Source: Kribbella aluminosa
GTDB taxonomy: Bacteria; Actinomycetota; Actinomycetes; Propionibacteriales; Kribbellaceae
Reading direction: 5' to 3'
Length of the DNA: 64,000 bases
Assembly (NCBI RefSeq): GCF_017876295.1
Contig: NZ_JAGINT010000002.1
Span: forward strand, 1,860,001 to 1,924,000
The stretch's first letter is position 1; each line of letters opens with the position of its first letter. A program made the position numbers and the translations under genes. The notes under the pieces are model-generated. The model was not told where the DNA came from. It made no database searches and saw only the letters and a program-made list of their open reading frames with translations. Positions 61,211 through 64,000 of this stretch are shown here, piece by piece.

Positions 61211-62101
61211 ATGTCTATCTTCCTGACCAAGGACAGCAAGGTCATCGTCCAGGGCATGACCGGCTCCGAGGGCACCAAGCACACCACCCGGATGCTTGCC
61301 TCGGGCACCAACATCGTCGGCGGCGTGAACCCGCGCAAGGCGGGTCAGAGCCAGGACTTCGACGGCAAGTCGGTCGCGGTGTTCGGCACCGTCGCGGACG
61401 CCGTCAAGGAGACCGGCGCGAACGTGTCGGTCATCTTCGTCCCGCCGAAGTTCACCAAGGACGCCGTACTGGAGGCCGTCGAGGCCGAGGTGCCGCTGGT
61501 CGTGGTGATCACCGAGGGCGTGCCGGTGCACGACACCGCCGCGTTCTTCGCCGCCGCGCAGGCGACCGGCAAGACGCGGATCATCGGCCCGAACTGCCCC
61601 GGCATCATCACGCCGGGCGAGTCGAACGCGGGCATCATCCCGGCCGACATCGCCGGCCAGGGCCGGATCGGTCTGGTCAGCAAGTCCGGCACGCTGACGT
61701 ACCAGATGATGTACGAGCTGCGGGACTTCGGGTTCTCGACCGCGATCGGGATCGGTGGCGACCCGATCATCGGGACCACGCACATCGACGCGCTGCAGGC
61801 GTTCCAGGACGACCCGGACACCGACGCGATCGTGATGATCGGTGAGATCGGTGGGGACGCCGAGGAGCGGGCGGCGGCGTTCATCAAGGAGAACGTGACC
61901 AAGCCGGTCGTCGGGTACGTCGCGGGCTTCACCGCGCCGGAGGGTAAGACGATGGGTCACGCCGGCGCGATCGTCTCCGGCTCGTCCGGGACCGCGGCCG
62001 CGAAGCAGGAGGCCCTCGAGGCCGTGGGCGTGAAGGTCGGCAAGACGCCGACCGAGACCGCCAACCTGATGCGCGAGATCATGCAGGGCCTGAACAAGTA
62101 A
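61211..62101 (+). CDS. sucD: Succinate-CoA ligase subunit alpha
   Basis: A 296-residue subunit carrying the phosphorylated histidine H250 (KTMGHAGAIVSG). The CoA-binding start is IVQGMTGSEGTKHTTRMLASGTNIVGGVNPRKAG, with GPNCPGIITPGE following. It forms the active enzyme with SucC and generates ATP or GTP from succinyl-CoA. Confidence 0.97.
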   Translation: MSIFLTKDSKVIVQGMTGSEGTKHTTRMLASGTNIVGGVNPRKAGQSQDFDGKSVAVFGTVADAVKETGANVSVIFVPPKFTKDAVLEAVEAEVPLVVVITEGVPVHDTAAFFAAAQATGKTRIIGPNCPGIITPGESNAGIIPADIAGQGRIGLVSKSGTLTYQMMYELRDFGFSTAIGIGGDPIIGTTHIDALQAFQDDPDTDAIVMIGEIGGDAEERAAAFIKENVTKPVVGYVAGFTAPEGKTMGHAGAIVSGSSGTAAAKQEALEAVGVKVGKTPTETANLMREIMQGLNK

Positions 62102-62111
62102 CGCTCGGAGC

Positions 62112-62140
62112 GGGACCTGCCCCCGTTGGGGGTGGGTCCC
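62112..62140 (+). terminator. Terminator hairpin after sucD
   Basis: GGGACCTGCCCCC and GGGGGTGGGTCCC form a 13-bp stem (two G-T wobbles) with a 3-base loop, 10 bases after the sucD stop. Only a weak T-rich tail (ctctcacatt) follows. Confidence 0.7.
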
Positions 62141-62159
62141 CTCTCACATTGAACGCCGC

Positions 62160-63494
62160 CTATTGGTAGGCAGCCGAGCGGTCGACCGCGCGGGCGAGCG
62201 TCTCGTTGAACGCGGCGTCGGTCAGGTCCAGGTCCTTCAGCACCGGGAACAGCAGGTACACCGCGCGGTCTCCCGACCCGGCGATCCCGATCCGGTAGTG
62301 GTACTTCTTGCCGTTCCCGCTGTCGTACGTCGCGGTCCAGCTCTTGCCGGAGATCGTGCTGGTCTTGAGGGTTCCGGTGGACTGGACCTTCGCGTTCGAG
62401 ACGTTCTTCTCGCAGGCGTCGACGTTCTTCCGGACCTTCGCCACGAAGTCCGTCGCGGCGGCCGCGGTGGCGAACTTGACGACCGTGTCGTCCATCCCGA
62501 ACTCGGTCGGCACCTTCGCCTCCGGCGCGACGTACGTGATCGTGCCGGCCTTCGTCGGCTTGGCCTTCTTCAGGCCGAGCTTCTCGCAGCCGGTGCCGTC
62601 GCCCGGCTGCGCGGGGGCGCTCACCCACGGCTTGTCCACCTGGGAGAGCAGCGGCAGGTCGACCGGGGCCATGAAGCCCGGGGTGTCGGTGTTCGGCAGC
62701 AGGGCCGGCGTCGCGGCCGGGACGCCGGTGGGGCAGCCGCCGGTCTCGGCACAGATCTTCGTCGCCGCCGCGGTCGTGGTGGCCAGCACCACGTCCGGCT
62801 TCGGCGGGGTCTGCGCCATCGTGTCGTGCTCGACGACCATCGTCGCCTGCCCGGCCAGCGTCACCGAGACGGTCCGGTACTTCGTCGACTTCGCGCCCGG
62901 GACCTGCCCGAAGACCGCGATCACGCCGGTCTGTCCGACGCCGGAGGTCACGTAACCGGCCGTCAGCCGGGTCTGCGGCGTGGTGCACTGACTGAGCCAG
63001 TGCACGACCGTGTTGTAGGTCTTCGCGGCCGTGGCCTTGTCGTTGGACACGTCGATGTACTGCACCGCGGTGTCCTTGGTGGTCGAGTTCTGCAACGTCC
63101 GTACCCAGGTCCGGAGGCCGGACGGGTCGGCGAACCGCTGCAGCTGGCAGGCGAACGAGGTGTCCGGTGCCGAGTCGCCGCCCGCGGTCCCGGTGACCGC
63201 CCAGGCACCGGTCGCGCCGAGCGTCTTCGCGCCGGCCGCGTCCAGCAGCACCTTGTCGTCGGACAGCACGTTCGACTGGCTGGACTTGTTGTCGGTCGGG
63301 CTGCTGCCGGCCTTCGGCCCGGGCGCCTTGTCGCCGCCGAATGCGTTCAGCGCCGCGACTCCGCCGCCGCCGACCAGGACCACGACCGCCACGCCTGCCG
63401 CGATCGTCTGGTTCCGCTTGCGCGCCTGCTGGCGCCGCGCCTCCCGGGCAGCGGCGCGGGTGCCGCCGCGTTGTCCACGGTGGGAACCGGCCAA
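62160..63494 (-). CDS. Membrane-anchored extracellular protein of unknown function
   Basis: About 444 residues from TTG 63494, chosen because aggagg lies 8 bases upstream and the frame before it is Arg/Pro-rich noise. A basic N-terminus (RGGTRAAAREARRQQARKR) precedes one helix (IAAGVAVVVLVGGGGVAALNAFGG) and a Ser/Asn linker. Two related alpha/beta domains appear to follow: FACQLQRFADPSGLRTWVRTLQN near 110 and TGCEKLGLKKAKPTKAGTITYV near 305. Paired cysteines suggest an oxidised extracellular fold. No enzyme motif is recognised; a PknH-sensor or DUF3558-like role is possible but unproven. Confidence 0.75.
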   Translation of the reverse strand: MAGSHRGQRGGTRAAAREARRQQARKRNQTIAAGVAVVVLVGGGGVAALNAFGGDKAPGPKAGSSPTDNKSSQSNVLSDDKVLLDAAGAKTLGATGAWAVTGTAGGDSAPDTSFACQLQRFADPSGLRTWVRTLQNSTTKDTAVQYIDVSNDKATAAKTYNTVVHWLSQCTTPQTRLTAGYVTSGVGQTGVIAVFGQVPGAKSTKYRTVSVTLAGQATMVVEHDTMAQTPPKPDVVLATTTAAATKICAETGGCPTGVPAATPALLPNTDTPGFMAPVDLPLLSQVDKPWVSAPAQPGDGTGCEKLGLKKAKPTKAGTITYVAPEAKVPTEFGMDDTVVKFATAAAATDFVAKVRKNVDACEKNVSNAKVQSTGTLKTSTISGKSWTATYDSGNGKKYHYRIGIAGSGDRAVYLLFPVLKDLDLTDAAFNETLARAVDRSAAYQ

Positions 63495-63668
63495 AGCTCG
63501 ACCTCCTGACTGATTCCACCTGACAGTACCCGGTGGACCCATGCCCTCCCATTCCGCTACCACCAGGCGAACAGCCCTGAACGGAGCGTGAGCAGGCGGG
63601 CTGAAGTCTTCCACATCCGGCGTGTCAGGACGAGTCAGGTCCGGGCCCGGGGAGACGATGGGAGTCAG

Positions 63669-64000
63669 ATGACCGACATGCTGAGCCGCCCGGGCGCGCG
63701 GGACGGCGACACGCCCACGTCGGAGATCACCGCCCAGACCAAGCCGCTGCCGGTGGCGGCCGTGATCTCCGCCGGAGCCTGCCTGCTCACCGGCCTGCTG
63801 ACGTGTGCCGCGGTCGCGGTGATCGGCTGGCTGGGTGCGACCTTCGGCGGTGCGTCCGGCGCGGTCCGGGCCGGGGCCGCCGCCTGGCTGGTCGCGCACA
63901 AGGCCGCCGTCACCATTGGCAGCAGCACGATCGGCAGCGGCCGGATCAGCGTCGCGCCGCTCGGTCTCACCCTGTTCTTCGCCTGGTGCCTGTACCGCGG
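63669..64000 (+). CDS. DUF6350-family membrane protein, N-terminal part (runs off right edge)
   Basis: From ATG 63669 (preceded by gggagtc) the frame is open to the end: MTDMLSRPGARDGDTP, then helices AAVISAGACLLTGLLTCAAVAVIGWLGA and VAPLGLTLFFAWCLYR. A polytopic protein with this opening, downstream of sucCD, is characteristic of actinobacterial DUF6350 proteins, which lie between sucCD and purN-purH. Only 110 residues are visible. Confidence 0.75.
   Translation, partial: MTDMLSRPGARDGDTPTSEITAQTKPLPVAAVISAGACLLTGLLTCAAVAVIGWLGATFGGASGAVRAGAAAWLVAHKAAVTIGSSTIGSGRISVAPLGLTLFFAWCLYR

Overview
The window is about 72% G+C by eye, has dense coding on both strands with many 4-base start/stop overlaps and frequent GTG/TTG starts, and carries actinobacterial hallmarks: MurT/GatD, a DUF3263 protein, a PspC-type sensor kinase with its LuxR-type regulator, a CysO/MoaD-like carrier, and sucCD followed by a DUF6350 protein. 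The gene set and the habit of spelling Val-Arg/Tyr with gtac-rich codons suggest Kribbella or a close relative in Nocardioidaceae. This is inference; no rRNA, tRNA or CRISPR array was seen.

Layout. 1-3.9 kb: divergent DoxX-like gene (cut by the left edge) and a LuxR-HTH/AAA regulator, followed by a RibD-C/dihydrofolate-reductase-like gene; the same 19-bp palindrome lies in front of both transcription units. 3.9-6.6 kb: pepP, panD and a secreted protein. 6.6-11.8 kb: tightly overlapping minus-strand operon amidase, Gfo/Idh/MocA oxidoreductase, otsA, FGGY kinase. 11.9-15.4 kb: DUF3263 protein, LytR_C protein, otsB with a one-base frameshift, a membrane protein with an HEERH motif, and an AlkA-like glycosylase. 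15.4-17.2 kb: SAM-I riboswitch, a threonine-synthase-like enzyme and a MoaD-like sulfur carrier, best read as a homocysteine/methionine module.

17.4-32.3 kb: an alcohol dehydrogenase with a 7 x 21-bp repeat insertion, then a catabolic island. The island has a multidomain regulator, a DHDPS-family lyase, an enolase-superfamily enzyme, an LLM-class flavin enzyme, a sugar-type ABC importer and a secreted beta-propeller protein. Four copies of a 20-bp palindrome (best copy TTTACGGTCAAGACCGTAAA) mark its promoters. A TnpB element sits in the middle of the island and separates the enolase-superfamily gene from its nearest operator. An XRE-TPR regulator with a gene fragment is also embedded here.

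32.3-46 kb: a decayed gene, cspA, an MFS exporter, the PspC envelope-stress operon, an orphan OppB-type permease, bleomycin-hydrolase-type pepC, gatD-murT, small hydrolases, and a second clpP pair. 46.9-54.4 kb: UvrD/PcrA helicase, an unknown protein, a LanC-like protein with a DUF6886-like partner, an M23 peptidase, a lipase and a stand-alone B12-binding subunit. 54.7-59.9 kb: alpha-glucoside-type ABC operon ending in a translationally coupled 44-residue Arg/Asp/Glu repeat peptide and a strong bidirectional terminator, convergent with a GH13 alpha-glucosidase. 60-64 kb: sucC, sucD, a membrane-anchored extracellular protein, and the start of a DUF6350 gene.

The observations most worth follow-up are the riboswitch-controlled ThrC-like/MoaD pair, the palindrome-defined regulon and its TnpB interruption, the DoxX/LuxR-AAA/RibD-C operator pair, the charged-repeat micro-ORF, and a recurring pattern of in-frame minisatellites and one-base frameshifts.
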